A stretch of 64,000 nt of DNA from Bolinopsis microptera (Eukaryota; Ctenophora; Tentaculata; Lobata; Bolinopsidae), in assembly GCF_026151205.1 (NCBI RefSeq), contig NC_087074.1:3162001-3226000 (forward strand). The letters are read 5' to 3'. A model generated the notes under the pieces. That model made no database searches, was not told the origin of the DNA, and was given only the letters and a program-made list of their open reading frames with translations. The first letter of the stretch is position 1. Each line of letters starts with the position of its first letter. Made by a program: the position numbers and the translations under genes. Shown one piece after another: positions 11,001-22,139 of this stretch.

Positions 11001-13994
11001 ATGGTAAAGGGAAACATGGACATAACCATTTATATGCTTCCTCCTCCTCCTCCTCCTCCTATCCTCTCCTCCTCCTACTCTCACATTCCTCCTCTCTCCT
11101 CCTCTCATATCTCCCTCTCTCCTCATGTCCCTCCTCCTCCTCTTCCTTTCCTTCTCAGTCTCCGAGCCGTCCTCTCCTCCTCAGTCATCTTCCTCCCTCC
11201 TTCCTCCTGCGGTCTCTCCTCCCTCGGCAGTTCCTTCTCCTCCTCCTCTTCAGTCTCCTCCTCCTCCTTCTCATCCTCCTCCTTCTCAGTCCTCCTCAGT
11301 CCTCCCTTCCCACTCCTGTGTACTCATCCTCCCCTCCTCCTCTGAGTTATCCTCCTGAGTCTCGGGAGTCCTCCTCCATCTGAGGTCCTTCTGATTCCTC
11401 CTCCTTCTGATTTCACACCCTCCCTGAGTCATCTTCCTCCTCCTCTCTCCACTTCTGTCCTCTTCATGTCTCTCCGCCTTCTGAGTCTACCTTCTCCTTT
11501 CACTTCCTCTCTCCTCAGTCTTCCTTCAGTCCTCCTCCCTACTCTCCTCCTCAGTCATCGTCTCCTCTCCTCAGTACTCCTTCTCCACGTCAGTCATCCT
11601 CCTCCTCCTCCTCCACTCCTCCTCCTCCTCCTCCTCCTCCGTCCTCCTTCCTCCTCCTCATCCTCCTCTCCTCCTCCTCCTCCTCCTCCTCTCTCCCTCT
11701 CCTCTCCTCCTCCACTCATTCTCAGACCTCATCCTCTTCTCTCCTCCTCCTCAGTACTCCTCCTCCTCGTCATCTTCTTCTCTTCCTCATCAGTCCTCCT
11801 CTCCGTCTTTCTTCATCCTCTCAGTCCTCCTCAGTCTTCCTTCTCTCCTCCTCCTCTTCCTCCCTCCTCCTCAGTCCTCCTCCTCATGTCGTACTTCTCC
11901 TACCTCATCATTCCTTCTCGTCAGTCCTCTCCCTCCTCCTCCTCAGTCTTCCTCATTTCCTTGTCTCTCCTGTCTTCAGTCCTCCTCTTCCTCCTCCTTT
12001 CCCCTCCTCAGTCTCCTCTTCCGTCCTCCTCTTCACCTCCCCCCTCCTTCTCATCAATCTTCCTCAGTTCATCTTCAGTCATACTCCTTCTCCTCTCCTT
12101 CAGTCCTCCTCAGTCCTCCTCCTCAGTCTTCCTCATCCTCATCTCCTTTCCTCTCAGTCTCCTACTCTGAGTCCCTGAGTCATCTCCTCCTTCTCATCTT
12201 CCTCCTCCTCAGTCCTCCTCAGTTTTCCCTTCTCCTCCTCCTCCTCTTTTCTCCTCCTCATCTCAGTCCTCCCTCTCATCGCAGTCTTCTCCTCTCATCA
12301 GTCCTCCTCGTCCGTCCTCCTCCTCCTTTCCCTCAGTTCCTCATTCTCTTCACTTGTCCTCCTCCTCTTCTTAAGTCCTCTCTTTCCTCCTCCTTTCCTC
12401 CTCAGTTCCTCCTCTTCCAGTCTCCTCCTTCTCCTCCCCCTCCTCTCATCAACCTCCTCAGTCATCTTCAGCTCATACTCTTTACTCCTCTCCTCCCTTT
12501 CAAAAGGGTCCTTTTCCACAGTCTCCTCCTCAGTCTTCCTCATCCTCATCCTCCTCTTCCTCCTCAGTCCTTCCTACTCCTGAGTCCCCTGAGTCCTCCT
12601 CCTCTTCCTCCTCATCTCCTACTCCTCCTGAGTCCTCCCGACGAGTCCATACCTCCACATCCTCACTTCCTCGTCCTCTTCAGTTCCTCCTCTCCTCCTA
12701 CCTTCTGAGTCCACCTCCTCTACACCTCCGACCTCCTCAGTTTTCCCAGTCCTCCTCCCCCTCCTCAGTCCTCCTCCTCCTCCTATAGCTCTAAAGCTTT
12801 AGCATGTAACTATCTGGAACGTTTTAAAAAATTCTATCATTTAGATCTCCAAAATATATGCTTTGTTCGCTAAAAAACCGCCAATTCGGAGATATTTTCT
12901 TGTGTTTGAAGTCATATTCACGTCGTGCTCATAGCAAATTCGCCCAATATCGCCTGAATATCAGTTCTCACAGCCATACAACTATCTGGAAAGATTAAAG
13001 AAAATTTATCAGTAGGATCTCGAAATATTTGCCTTGCGTTCGCTAGAACCCGCCCATTTTGAGATATTTTCTTGTGTTTGAAGTCATATTCTAGGTTTGG
13101 CACATAGAAATTCGTCCACACTCGCACAGAATATCCGTCTCACTGCCATGACATTATCTGGAAAGTTTAAAGAAAATTTTTCGTAGGATCTCGAATATGT
13201 GCTCCGTTCGCTGAAAACCGCCTTTTTTGAGATAGTTTCTTGTGTTGAAGTCAAATCTCAGGTTTTGGCACATAGAAATTCGCCCAAACTCTCACACATT
13301 ATCCGTCATATAGCCATGTAACTATCTGGAAAGTTTAAAGAAAAATCCATTTGGCAGATCTTGGGAAAATCAAAAATATGATTCTAAAGTTATTCGTAAA
13401 CACTCTATTTTCGAACTTTTCATTTGGAACAGATTTGTTCGAAAGTCCTTCTGTCTGATTTTATGCCAGACTACTTTGCGTAGCGCGCGAAGCTTGAATT
13501 TGGTCATTATTTTACGCGCACGTACGAATATTTTTGACAGACGTGGAATTGACCGTAGAAATTTGTTAAAATTTCAAAACATAGATCTTTTAAAAATCAG
13601 ACGTAAACCTGTTTAAAGGTACCGGATACGAAGCCAAACTTAGCGTGTAAACACAGTCTTGAAAATGAGTGCAGTCAGTCAATGTATTTCTAAAGTCGAC
13701 ACAGTATGAGCCTAAAAATCAAAATTCAAAAGAGTGCTAGTCTGATAGTGCTATAGCAATCATTTTACATCACTGACGAGTGTGCGTTCCTTTAGAACAC
13801 ATATTAATAATTAACTATTTAAAATTCATCAGAAAGAGAAAGAGCCTAGTCCTCCCGCAGCTACACTGTTCCACGACGTTGCCTCAATCTTACAACGCAG
13901 AAAGTTCCTTATGGGTGACATGGGCGATGGGACCAGTGATAGTGAAAGTGAAAGTGATGGTGAATGGGATGATGAAGACAACAGCTGGAATTAA
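2001..13994 (+). CDS. WAVE/SCAR family actin-nucleation promoting factor (WASF-like), 5' part outside the window
   Basis: Exons (phases agree unless noted): 2001 or 2030-2168, 3398-3509, 3954-4118, 4285-4774, 4966-5038, 5784-5871, 6844-6886, 7114-7214, 7752-7920, 8276-8348, 13833-13994 (TAA). WAVE proteins sit in the WAVE regulatory complex and activate Arp2/3 at membranes below Rac. Seen: the end of the SCAR homology region (EKYHECDRPPPL, then YTDPTLFFRQW), a long Gln/Ser/Pro-rich middle, a proline motif (DDLPPPPEDLL), a WH2 actin-binding exon (LLAAIRSGINLR, 8304-8339), and a central-acidic tail (DVASILQRRKF, then Ser/Asp/Glu, a Trp in WDDED, and ending in SWN). Two points are uncertain. The 7752 exon reads QIPAAPSPPQDYYDHS in one frame and ISEHSIQHASPLSNLSP in the next, so a base may be missing in the C-run at 7820-7824, or the previous exon ends at a different donor. 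The first acceptor could be at 2000 or 2029. The window encodes roughly 540 residues; the N-terminal region is upstream. Confidence 0.9.
6453..6545. repeat. AT-rich ~40-bp minisatellite, about 2.5 copies
   Basis: The unit CAGTAACTACTATAATAT with a TATACTATATACA tail repeats in an intron of the WAVE gene. Confidence 0.8.
8549..10690. repeat. ~175-bp tandem satellite array, about 12 forward copies
   Basis: Successive copies are recognised by GTTGTATGGCTGTGAG near 8772, 8940, 9114, 9290, 9466, 9642, 9818, 9985, 10165, 10330, 10500 and 10675. Each unit also holds CTATGTGCCAAAC, a TTCAAACACAAGAAA block, GGCGGTTTCTAGCGGAACGC and TTTCGAGATCCTACTGATAA. The copies differ mainly by single-base gains and losses, a pattern typical of poorly polished long reads but also of old satellites. 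The array is inside the WAVE intron and is repeated in inverse orientation at 12790-13345. Confidence 0.9.
10690..12785. repeat. 2.1-kb CTC-rich polypyrimidine tract (CCT/TCC repeats with CAGT spacers)
   Basis: The + strand is almost only C and T, built of CCTCCT runs punctuated by TCAGT. The long Ser/Leu/Pro open frames across it are products of the repeat, not genes. A non-repetitive island sits at about 10845-11035 (CTAGGCCCACAATTATCTGG onward). The polypurine/polypyrimidine asymmetry could support triplex (H-DNA) structure. Confidence 0.95.
12790..13345. repeat. Inverted copies of the ~175-bp satellite, about 3.5 units
   Basis: Here the satellite reads in reverse complement: CAACTATCTGGAAAG-type blocks at 12972-12995, 13145-13165 and 13314-13335, with CTTGTGTTTGAAGTCATATT and GGCACATAGAAATTCG between them. 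With the forward array at 8549-10690 it forms a very large interrupted inverted repeat around the polypyrimidine tract. Confidence 0.88.
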
Positions 13995-14118
13995 GAGTCA
14001 CAGAGAGTCATCCGTTGGTTTTGCTGTTAGGAATTAAGTGTTCTTTGATGAAATCGTTGAGAGAAACTTGGAGATGAGGTAAACTTGGAGATTATAGTCC
14101 TCGAACTGAAATTGTTAT

Positions 14119-14124
14119 AATAAA
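14119..14124 (+). terminator. Polyadenylation signal AATAAA of the WAVE gene
   Basis: A canonical AATAAA lies 125 bp after the WAVE stop codon at 13992-13994. It is the first such hexamer downstream on this strand. Confidence 0.55.
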
Positions 14125-14997
14125 GATCTATAAAGATCTATGATAATATTATATAAGATCTATGAAAATATATAAGTTCGAATATATGTAAAATTTTTAA
14201 ATATGTATTTGTTTGTTTGTTTACTCTTCTTTTCACTTATTTACAAATTATTTGCCTTGCACAGATGTGTTCAAACAGTTCATGGCTTATTAAGTAACTT
14301 CTGTATGTTTTAATTACGACATTTATCTTATTTTAAGTTGCCTTACATTTGAAGTTCTGATCACTCATCGCCTGGAATTTTAATCTTTAACCGAATGATT
14401 CCACAATTTTCAAATTTGATTTTATATACTGGTTGATCATTATATAAAATACAATTATTGATAATTGCTGCTTATGAATTTAAGAAAGTTTATTATCAGA
14501 TTGTATACGAATTTTAACAGATTCATTTATGAGGGAATTTCATTGGGTTTTATCATCAATTTAGTTCATCAATTTCTGAGGAACATTTAATAAGTTTTTT
14601 CTGTATTTTAGTAGCTATTTGCACTTTGAATATAAAGTTATATTGGTAACGTGATATCATCTAAATTTTAATGCTACGAAAAGAAATTATAATTTACATG
14701 ATACTTTAGATTAAATGTTATTTGTCGAGTTTGATTGTATTCTGTGGTTTGAACTTCTGTTTTATAAAAGTAAAACAATATTACATTGAAGTGTTTTTAA
14801 TCTCAAAATAGAATTAGCTAATTAATTACAGTAAACTAAGTCGACAAAGATCAACATTTAATTCTAGTGGTAAAAGGTTACAATTTAACATAAAAATAGC
14901 CTGTCCAAACAGTTTTTCGTAATTCACAAAAACATAAATCACAATTTTCCAATGTACCTAAAAAATCAGGAAACTAACTTTTTCGACTGTCAATAAA

Positions 14998-17862
14998 TCA
15001 GTAAAGAAGTTTAAATTGGCACAATTCACGGGGTCGTATCATCTTATCATCTTCCAAGTCCTCATTGTAAACTATAGCTAAACAGTTCCATTTGTGAGTT
15101 CTGTCTGTGCATTTCTTCTTGCTCCAAATCTCATTAACCTCTCTGAACACATCGTTGTTAGGTCAATCTAATAATGTTTCATGGAACTTGAGTAGTTTAA
15201 ACGAATCTCACAAACCTCATTATAAACTCTTTACTGCAGATTGAGAAAAATCATCAATGATGTTTTTGTTCCCGATCAACATATTCTGCACAATTTCTTG
15301 ACATAATAGCTCACTATTGGCACCAGAAAATAGCCCAATCGTGCACTCAAGTTTGTCACAGGTACATACAAACTACAAAGTACTGTATCTCGTATCTTAA
15401 AACTTACTCCTCCTTGATGCAGCGCCAGGTAATCAGACCGAAGAGGTAGGTGCACTCTCCCCAATATCTGCGAGTGTAAGTGTGTGTTGTGTTCACTATC
15501 TTGCAGTCTGAGATGGTTGTGATTCAAGGCTACTGTCGAGCTAGGGTTTCATACAATAAGCACAGAATTCTTGACCAAAAAATCGAAGAAAGCAAAATAT
15601 TCTCTTTATTACCAGTTTAAGACTAAGCTTCTAAAATCGATCAAAGTTTCCCCCTCTAAAGTACTCTTACCGCAGTTGTAAATAAGGTTGACTTTCTCGA
15701 CGTCACGCGCGGACAGCACGGTCCCTCTGGTCCGATCCGTCCTGGTATGAGGCTGTCCAAGGACGGATTGTGGTGAGATCTGTAGGGAGGCCTTACTGAT
15801 GTGACTCATTCCGTAGTTGCATTCGCTGAGAACTGACCCGGTTAAGCTTACGAAGTGACTCTTTCCGTAGTGCATTACGCATGAGAAATGACCGGGTTAA
15901 GCTTACTGAAGTGACTTTTCCGTAGTGCATTACGCTGAGAATGACCTGGTTAAGCTTACTGAAGTGACTCTTTCCGTAGTGCATTACGCTGAGAATGACC
16001 TGGTCTTAAGCTTACTGAAGTGGCTCTTTCCGTAGTGCATTACGCTGAGAATGACCTGTTAATGCTTTCGAAGTGACTCTTTCCGTAGTGCATTACGCTG
16101 AGAATGACCTGGTTAAGCGAGCTATTTGTTTTACTTTTAATGGTGGTATAAAATGTATATGTGACATCAATGCGAATGTTTATTGGCAGTGCTGTTTATA
16201 ACGTTACTAAATCAAACTTTCTTGATAAAGTTAAATTTAATCACAGATTCGGTCATAGAATGTGATCAAGATATTCCCCTATACCGTATGATCACAATTG
16301 AACTCACCTGACGTAATCGTAGTTGTCATTCCTAACATATGAAGGGCTGTGCGTCATCTTCTTGAAGTTGATACCAAAAGCTCCAGGAAGAAGGTTACCT
16401 TGGATGATCTGCACATACTGGTCTCTGTCCTGTCTGGTGTGTTCGTGGAACAAGCCTGTGTTAATTTTGTTACGCATTTATAAAAATCTTTCACGAAACA
16501 AAGTAACAAATTCGTCAATATAGATTAATTGTGATGTAAAATTGTTCTTTTTTCACATCAGGGTCAAGTTTAACGTAAAATCATTGATCATTACGCTCTG
16601 TCTGTTGATGTAATGCTTACTAAAATCTAAGCTACCCTACCTAGGACATGACCAAGCTCGTGCATGAGAGCTCCGTGGTCGTACTGGCACCCAGGACTGA
16701 TTGTCACGAACTGCTGACCTCCCACCATACCCACGTGAGATGAACACGAGCTGAAGTGGAGGTGCGTCGTGCGTGAGCGGTAACGCGTGAAGCCGTGACT
16801 CGTTTAACTTTAAGTATAAGGGTAAGTTTTCTTTATCTTTGAATACATATTTTTAGTTCTGCAATCTGCATCAGATTGAGGACAAAAGTAAAACTAAATG
16901 TTCAAACAGTATGGAATAATATATTAACTATTCGTTGAGGTGTTCATATTATTTATAAACGGTGTAAACTAAAGCCTTGTCTCATTTACTCACTTGCCAG
17001 GTCTCAAACTGACGAAGTTAGTTTCCGTAGTCTTAGGAACAAACAACGCACAAGTTCCCTTGTTCCATTCCTTCATCGCCACTTTGATAAACACCACTGC
17101 CTGCGGGTCCGCTGAGAAGTAATATCATTACTGAAGGTTGGTGTGATGAGTGTTAGTATAATTAGTATACATAATTAGAATAAATTTGACTTTTAGAGAT
17201 TAGTAGTCTCACTCTCTACTAATATTTGAGATTAGTTGTACTCTTAGTCGCTCATCAGCGGCCATTCTCAGTAGAGTACGCGATCAACCAGAAATTAAGT
17301 TTTCCCCGCTGAAAAAACTCACTCATAGCAGAGACTTCGTAGGGAATGGTGTAAGTCAAGGAACCCTCGTTATCAGAGGTCTTGTAGCTCCAGACGCTGT
17401 TAGTGTTCGGAGGATTGTTGCCAGTCTGATTTGTGCTATTGTCCTGATTCAGGACACCATTTCCAGAATTCTGGGTATTACTATTATTCCCCACAGTTGA
17501 GACGTTATTTCCCGGATTATTTCCTGAAGAGTTTACGCTTCGTTTCTGTATTCTATCCCAGAACGGATGGAGATTGTCGTCCCATAAAATGTCCCCCTCG
17601 AATATTTCCCCGTCTTGAATGTCGTGTGTGAGTCCTGTATAGTTCAGTGCCACTAAAGACATCACGATCAGTAGGATTGTCTGAAAATTGTCGTCTCATC
17701 GGTTTCCATTACATAATAAATGTTAATCAAGATTTTAGTCTTTAAACCAAGGCTATAATTTTATCAGCTAAAAGATAGTAAGATTTACATTTCTGGTAAC
17801 CTGACATCATGACTACCAGAGTTAATCAGCTGTCCAAAACATACCAAATATTTGTGATCCAT
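14998..17862 (-). CDS. Astacin-family (M12A) secreted zinc metalloprotease, complete eight-exon gene
   Basis: Exons in coding order: 17862-17845, 17680-17323, 17111-16994, 16750-16641, 16455-16308, 15825-15671, 15507-15408, 15142-14998. Every junction has GT-AG ends and consistent phase, giving 383 residues. Seen: a signal peptide (start MDHKYL, then a TILLIVMSLVAL core), a short propeptide, a possible furin-type site (RIQKRS), an Asn-rich linker, the catalytic start (YTIPYEVSAM), the conserved TCALFVP segment, SCSSHVGMVGGQQ, the zinc site HELGHVLGLFHEH (HExxHxxGxxH, split by an intron after VLG) with TRQDRD, and the domain end LSARDVEKVNLIYNC. A Cys-containing tail of about 80 residues follows and is not recognised. 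Astacins cleave extracellular or secreted proteins. Oddity: the exon copy joined to the domain end reads SECNYGMS where astacins have S-x-MHYG, while neighbouring tandem copies keep SVMHYGKS. The methionine of the Met-turn is therefore either lost or misread. Confidence 0.9.
15791..16125 (-). repeat. 54-bp tandem duplication spanning a splice acceptor and the astacin Met-turn codons, six copies
   Basis: On the minus strand each unit is an intron end (CAGGTCATTCTCAG) followed by exon start (CGTAATGCACTACGGAAAG), then CACTTCAGTAAGC. The CAC/ATG marks sit near 15820, 15869, 15925, 15979, 16035 and 16088, so spacing is 53-56 bp. Five of six copies keep the acceptor AG; the copy at 15869 has CATG instead. 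Five copies encode VMHYGKS; the copy joined to the rest of the exon (15791-15830) encodes ECNYGMS because of paired one-base indels. Any retained acceptor could in principle be used. Confidence 0.9.
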
Positions 17863-17899
17863 TGTCGAAGCTCCTTGGTGACCTTCAAAGCCAAAGTGC

Positions 17900-20560
17900 G
17901 GCTATGAGATCAGGGATGAAAATAGCGAACGTATAATGAGTCCTGCTCTCAGAACATCACAACATAAGCAAGACCTTGATTGTTGACTATCAAATTTTTG
18001 GATCAATCAAAACTTTTAAACGTACAGCGATCGAAAGAGTGATTAGTTTTTGTTTAACTGCCCCTGTTCCTAACCGAGTTATAATTTCACGGCTCTTGTA
18101 AATCTAAGTGAAGTAAGCAGCTGTTACTCTAACCTGGAGACCTTAGTATAGCTCTCCCACTCAAAGGGCCTCAAATATGTCACGTGACCTATTTTTCGGG
18201 TCATATGAGACGTGTGCTGTGTCGATATGGAGCAATGTACAATATGGTGCAAATTGTGATTGTTATAACGACACGAATCTAATTGTCAAATTATACCGCG
18301 TCCTTAACAAGTGTTTAAGTTCCTGAGAAACTTTGATACTTTTGGAATTCTGCATCTGTTGACGTCACGTCCCTTGTGTCACGTCACTTGGCTGTACGTG
18401 ACCCGTTAAAAATCTGTGGGTGGATAATACCTGTATCCTGAAATATCAAATTTATGAGAACTGAACGAAAAAAGAAATAGTTTTCAGAACAAACCTGTAA
18501 TCACTCTGGCAAGCTTTAAATCCATTTAAAAAGTTCCGCAGCAGATCTGAGATCATATCACAGAGCTCAGACTGAATTTCATCCGCTCTGAAGGTTGATA
18601 AATTAATAAGGCAATTTGGTTTAAATTACGGCTTCATTGTTCTGTTATAAGGTTTTATGCATTAAAAAATGGTCCACTATCAGTGCACGATGCTTTGAGG
18701 CACAATGCTCTGTCTCAGCTCTGAGGCGCGATGTGGTGGCCCCAGTGACGTATTGCACAGAATGTTTAAAAAGATAGTGACTATTGGGCCGTAGCAACAT
18801 AAACTACCAACAAATAAAAAGTATACGATATTCGCATAAAGTATTTGCTATGTATCTGGTTAGTGGCCTCCGCACACAACAGGGTCAATATATTGATAAA
18901 AAGCAGCTCAGTAAAAGAATACAGCTGGTAAAATTCATATACGATCGTTCATCGTGTAATCTAAAGACCTTTGAAATTCAAATCTCAGGAATTCGCACCA
19001 GTTTATACATTTCAAAATTTTAACATTAAGATTATCATCAATATAGCACTGACTCATAGAAATCTGAATTGAAAAACACTTCTTTGTTAAGCCAATATAA
19101 CTACATAAAAAGAATTGTACTGTACAACTGACATACTAGTATTTTTACAACTTTACTAGTATTTTTATTCTCAGCCAGTTCAGTAGTGGTCCCAATAGCA
19201 CAATAGATAATACAAAGAACTGTTAGTATTTTAGATACATCCCTCTGTACCCTCACTAGGCCGGTTCACAAAACCACTTTTCGTTCAAATAATTAGCAAT
19301 TAGAGATCACCTCTAATTAGTTGCTCTATAGGGTCAGGAACAACCAAAAAAAAGTTTTGTCTCTACGGTTTCGTATAATACTGACTTGGGCCACGCCCAT
19401 ATTTTATAGTGCTTCTTATACAGGTAAAATAGTGAAAATCACGTTTTTCACATGATAGTGCCATTTCTGTGCACTGAGACTTTCTACTCTAATATAAATG
19501 TGATAATGGAATTTCGTTGAAACATGTTTTCAAGACTCTGTGACCACGCCCCTATTTCTTATACACATAAAAACACGAAAATCGCAGATTTTTAAGGATG
19601 ATGATTAATCACTCTACACTCGACTGTCACGTGACTTTTTCAACTCGTTCTCTAGCTGGTTCTGAACGACTTTTCGAAACCCTAACCGTCTAATCTCATC
19701 CCAACCCTAACGCTAACCCAATCCTTAACAAAAACATATGCTGAAACCCTAACCCTGACGAGAAATTAGACTAACTTCCTTATACGGTCATATCACGTGA
19801 TCGAGACAGTTTTTCGCCAATATCTCGTCAGGGGAGCATTTTAACCCTATGTCATGGGGGGTGATTCGGAATCAGCGTCCGAAAATACATCGATTGAAGT
19901 TGGTTACAACCGTCGGGGGGCCTTTTAGAACAATCTCGAAGATCGACTGTAGAGTGATTTAGCACGCTCGGATTTTTAACTGATTGGATTGATTTAGAGC
20001 TTTGAGACTTTCTACTCGAATATAAATGTAACCTAAGCATTTCGTTTGAACATGGTTTAAAATTTCTTTGACCACGCCCTATGAGGCCACTCCCATATTT
20101 TTTTTACAAATTTGTACAATCAGTGTATTGTTAAAAGTTATGAAAATTAAATCATACATAATTGTAATACTATCTTAAAAACATCTATTTAAAACGAAAT
20201 ATTGCCTTAAAACCGTTCGATCCCTGCCCTCTAAGTCTAACCAATGTTGTATCATAATTGTTAGATATGATTGACTTAATCTACTATATTTTAGAGCAAA
20301 GAATGCTAATTGGGCACTATGGGCAGCTATGGTTAACACAGTCACAAAAATGTGACATTTTTTACATTATAGTGCCTAACAACAATACATTTTATTTCTG
20401 AACAGTGCATATGGGAGTATGGGTCACGTGGCTAATGTTCAGAGCTTTTGAACATGCTAGATTAATAGATGCTAAAATTAAGCCACTGTCGTCGTAAACT
20501 CTATTAAAAAAATTTACCAATACCTTAAGAACGACAAATTTAGTCTACCATAAATTTAGT
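17900..20560. other. Intergenic stretch with dispersed repeats, no convincing gene
   Basis: Open frames here (18784-19023 on +, 19852-20040 on -) show no family features. Related blocks recur: CACGCCC with nearby GAGACTTTCTACTC is found at 19395-19560 and again at 20005-20095. The block GGAGCATTTTAACCCTATGT at about 19832-19970 is repeated at 35204-35340, so it is a dispersed element. CACGTGA-type sites are frequent. Confidence 0.5.
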
Positions 20561-20853
20561 CAAACTTTTGACTCAGGGGTGTAGGAATGATTTTCTTCAT
20601 GGGGGGCCAAATTCTAAATTTTATTTGGCGCTTCGCGCCAAAGCCTGCATTTCAAAAACTTTCGGGGCAAGGACAAAAGGAAATTGCGGCATGTGCGGAA
20701 TCGCGATTTTTCACGTTCGCGATTTTTTCAGATCATGGCCTCGCGAAAAATCGCGATGTTTCAGTTCTCCACGACAAATTGCACATTTTCCTTTAAATCT
20801 GAAGACCAAATTCGCCTATTTTCCTTCAAATCTGCGGGCCAAATATCACGTTT

Positions 20854-22111
20854 TCTATAAGGGGGGGGGGGGGGGGGGGGGGCAATGGCATAAATGGAGA
20901 AAATGGAGAATTACTCATAGGTTTTTCCATTTTCTCCATAGAAATAGTCTCCATTTTATGCCATTTTATGCCATTTTATGCCATTGAAAACCTGAAAAAT
21001 TTAGAATTTCGAGAAAAATTATTTTGAAAAAAGATATTTTCGGCCAATAATGAACAGAGTATCATGAAACATGGAGAAAAGTGGTTTTCAGAAAAACTTT
21101 GAAAAATGTTGACTTAGAAAATGTTCGGTCCGAGTCATTTACGATACGTACCTCCCGTATCGAGAGCTCCCGATTCCGAGCTCGTGTTGCAAAGGGGAGG
21201 CCTGCCTTCCAAGATCGCATTACCTCGAGTCCAAAATTGTGTATCGAGGGGAAGGTGGACTTCGAAAAACCGAAAAAATATTTTCGGCAAATAATGAACA
21301 AGGTAGCATGAAACGTGGAGAAAAGTGTTTTTCAGAAAAAATTTGAAAAATGTTGACTTAGAAAATTACCCCTCGGTACACAATTTTGGACTCGAGGCTT
21401 CCCCCTGGTAATGCGATCTCGGAAGGCAGGCCTCCCCTTTGCAACACGAGCTCGGACTCGGGAGCTCTCGATACGAGAGGTACGTATCGAGAATGACTCG
21501 GGCCGAAAATTTTCTAAGTCAAAATTTTTCAAAGTTTTTCTAAAAACCACTTTTCTCCACGTTTCATGCTACCTTCTTCATTATTAGCCGAAAATATTTT
21601 TTTGGTTTTTCGGTTTATCGAAGTCTGCACCTACCCCTCGATACAAAATATTAGGACTCGAGGCTTCCCCCTGGTAATACGATCTCGGAAGGCAGGCCTC
21701 CCCTTTGCAGTGCGAGCTTGTTTCGACTGTCGAGGATGTAGGTCTCACTTCTCAGTGCCTATTACTCTCCCCTATTACTCATAACTCACTCCTGCTGTAG
21801 CCTGTAGAAATAACTTTACACTAGGCTTGAGTAATTATTAGTTTGCCTAAAGTGTGCCTCTACTAACCTAGTATAAGCATCTAGTAGCCTACTATGAGCT
21901 TTCATAAGCTTGTTACGCCCCTAGTAAGCGTAAATAAACATGTTAGGATGTCCAATTTAGGTGTTAAATGGTGTTAAAGATGAAATTTCGAAGACAAAAT
22001 TCATGGCATAAAATGGAGAAAATGGAGAATTACTCATGGGTTTTTTCATTTTCTCCATAGAAAAAGTCTCCATTTTATGCCATTGGCCCCCCCCCCCCCC
22101 CCCTCTATAAG
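20854..22111. mobile_element. Foldback transposon with G-run/C-run ends and target duplication (copy 2)
   Basis: The element runs from 20862 to 22103. It starts with about 22 G residues then GGCAATGGCATAAATGGAG and ends with CCATTTTATGCCATTGG and about 17 C residues. TCTATAAG occurs on both sides (20854-20861 and 22104-22111), an 8-bp target duplication. The inner inverted halves match those of copy 1 (GTTGCAAAGGGGAGGCCTGCC near 21184 and its reverse near 21421-21445). No transposase is present. Confidence 0.82.
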
Positions 22112-22139
22112 TATAAAGCTATAAGTATATGAAACCAAT

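Noticed and set aside
11001-12549. Several long Ser/Leu/Pro or Arg/Glu-rich open frames on both strands
   Set aside because: They are translations of the CTC-rich polypyrimidine repeat inside the WAVE intron and carry no independent coding signal.
15408-15507. ShK-type toxin-like domain in the astacin C-terminal tail
   Set aside because: The cysteine number and spacing do not fit the six-cysteine ShK pattern, so the tail is left as unrecognised.
19675-19765. AACCCTAACC words suggesting an internal telomere repeat
   Set aside because: Only a few degenerate copies, irregularly spaced; no true telomeric array.
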